Source of the DNA: Leptodactylus fallax
Lineage: Eukaryota > Chordata > Amphibia > Anura > Leptodactylidae
Reading direction: 5' to 3'
NCBI GenBank assembly: GCA_947044405.1
Contig: CAMRHE010000507.1
Location: forward strand, 682,001-746,000
Length of the DNA: 64,000 bases
Shown here: positions 62,445 to 64,000 of the stretch, piece by piece
How positions within the stretch are numbered: position 1 is the first letter of the stretch
Layout: each line of letters opens with the position of its first letter
Translations under genes and position numbers: made by a program
The notes under the pieces: generated by a model
Databases searched by the model: none
The model's input: the letters and a program-made list of their open reading frames with translations, nothing else
What the model was told of the DNA's origin: nothing

Positions 62445-64000
62445 GTGCGCTTAGTCCGATATGTAGTGCGCTTAGTCCAATATGTAGTGCGCTTAGTCCA
62501 ATATGTAGTGTACTTTGTCCAATATGTTGTGCGCTTAGTCCAATATGTTGTGTGCTTAGTCCGATGTGTAGTGCGCTTAGTCCGATATGTAGCGTGCTCA
62601 GTCCAATATGTTGTGTGCTTAGTGCGATATGTAGTGTGCTTAGTCAGATATGTAGTGTGCTTAGTCCGATATGTAGTGTGCTCAGTCTGATATGTAGTGT
62701 GCTTAGTCCAATATGTAGTGTGCTCAGTATAATATGTAGTGTGCTTAGTTCAATATGTCATGTGCATAGTCTGATATGTAGTGTGCTTAGTCCGATATGT
62801 AGTGTGCTTAGTCCCATATGTAGTGTGCTTAGTCCGATATGTCGTGTGCATAGTCTGATATGTAGTGTGCTTAGTCCCATATGTAGTGTGCTTAGTCCCA
62901 TATGTCGTGTGCATAGTCCGATATGTAGTGTGCTTAGTCCGATATGTAGTGTGCTTAGTCCGATATGTAGTGTGCTTAGTCCGATATGTCGTGTGCATAG
63001 TCTGATATGTAGTGTGCTTAGTCCGATATGTTGTGTGCTTAGTCCGATATGTAGTGTGCTCAGTATAATATGTAGTGTGCTTAGTCCGATATGTCATGTG
63101 CATAGTCTGATATGTAGTCTGCTTAGTTCGATAGGTAGTGTGCTTAGTCCAATATGTTGTGTGCTTAGTCCGATATGTTGTGTGCTTAGTCCGATATGTA
63201 GTGTGCTCAGTCCAATATGTAGCGTGCTCAGTCTAATATGTAGTGTGCTTAGTCTGATATGTCATTTGCTTAGTCCGATATGTAGTGTGCTTAGTCCGAT
63301 ATGTAGCTTGCTAAGTCCAATATGTTGTGTGCTTAGTGCGATATGTAGTGTGCTTAGTCCGATATGTAGTGTGCTTAGTCCGATATGTCATGTGCTTAGT
63401 CTGATGTGCAGTGTGCTTTTTCCAATATGTAGTGTGCTTAGTCTGATATGTAGTCTGCTTAGTCTGATAGGTAGTGTGCTTAGTCCAATATGTAGTGTGC
63501 TTAGTCCGATACGTTGTGTGCTTAGTCCGATATGTAGTGTGCTCAGTCCAATATGTAGCGTTCTCAGTCTAATATGTAGTGTGCTTATTCTGATATGTAG
63601 TGTGCTTAGTCTGATATGTCATTTGCTTAGTCCGATATGTAGTGTGCTTAGTCCGATATGTAGCGTGCTCAGTCCAATATGTTGTGTGCTTAGTCCGATA
63701 TGTAGCGTGCTCAATCCGATATGTAGTGTGTTCAGTCCGATATTTAGCATAGTCAGTCTAATATATAGTGTGCTTAGTCTGATATGTCATTTGCTTAGTC
63801 CGATATGTAGTGTGCTTTGTCCGATATGTAGTGTGCTTAGTCCGATATTTAGCGTGCTCAGTCCGATATGTAGTGTGCTTAGTCTGATATGTAGTGTGCT
63901 TAATTCGATATGCAGCGTGCTCAGTCTAATATGTAGTGTGCTTAGTCCGATATGTCATTTGCTTAGTCCGTAATGTAGTGTGCTTAGTCCAATATGTAGC
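62445..64000. repeat. 21-bp satellite array, right arm
   Basis: This is the same 21-bp satellite, same orientation, continuing in phase after the transposon and running off the window end (about 74 monomers). The first monomers after the element (62445..62580) are enriched in GTGCGC and TCCAAT variants and include TGTACTTTGTCC at about 62508. From about 62640 onward the order of variants matches 58879..60239 at a constant offset of 3,761 bp. No gene is seen. Confidence 0.97.
62640..64000. repeat. Further partial copy of the 58.9-60.2 kb block
   Basis: Matches 58879..60239 at a constant offset of 3,761 bp, with more differences than the two 8,593-bp copies show. Examples are CCCATATGTAG against CCCATATGTTG near 62819 and 59056, and CATAGTCCG against CATAGTCTG near 62913. 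It appears older than the 8.6-kb duplication. Confidence 0.8.

Overview
Almost the whole window is one non-coding DNA class: a head-to-tail tandem repeat (satellite) with a 21-bp monomer, TGTAGTGTGC followed by TTAGTCCGATA. It runs from base 1 to 60873 and again from 62445 to 64000, always in the same orientation. At roughly 62.4 kb this is on the order of 2,970 monomers. The only other sequence is a single 1,567-bp Tc1/mariner-type DNA transposon at 60876..62442, which carries the window's only convincing gene, an apparently intact transposase. I see no host gene, rRNA, tRNA, CRISPR array, operon or bacterial regulatory site.

Organism: a large satellite array plus an intact Tc1-like element points to an animal, most likely a vertebrate. 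The transposase has 35 rather than 34 residues between its second Asp and the Glu. From memory, this matches the DD35E 'Traveler' group reported from ray-finned fish, frogs and squamates, so a fish or amphibian satellite block (pericentromeric, subtelomeric or another heterochromatin) is the best guess. Sequence alone does not fix the species.

Layout: the array is built by nested amplification. (1) About 1..4123 is repeated at 5516..9617 (offset 5,515, later 5,494 bp). (2) 8520..9545 and 9546..10550 are adjacent copies of a ~1.0-kb unit. (3) 12252..18050 is a stretch with few phase-marking monomers and many GCGC-bearing monomers, partly repeated at 20.7-23.5 kb. (4) 26060..32540 recurs at 37263..43530 (offset 11,203 falling to 10,996 bp through losses), and its second half also recurs between them at 33.6-36.5 kb. 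(5) 43431..52023 and 52024..60615 are adjacent 8,593-bp copies that look about 99.9% identical. (6) After the transposon, 62640..64000 is a further partial copy of 58879..60239. A 147-bp block of seven monomers is present once, twice or three times at homologous places.

The long open frames across the array, up to 1,457 codons, are an arithmetic result of a 21-bp (7-codon) monomer lacking stops in several frames. I do not call them genes. The transposon sits in one TA of a satellite monomer with a clean TA duplication, and removing it restores the satellite in phase. It was therefore inserted after the surrounding array formed.
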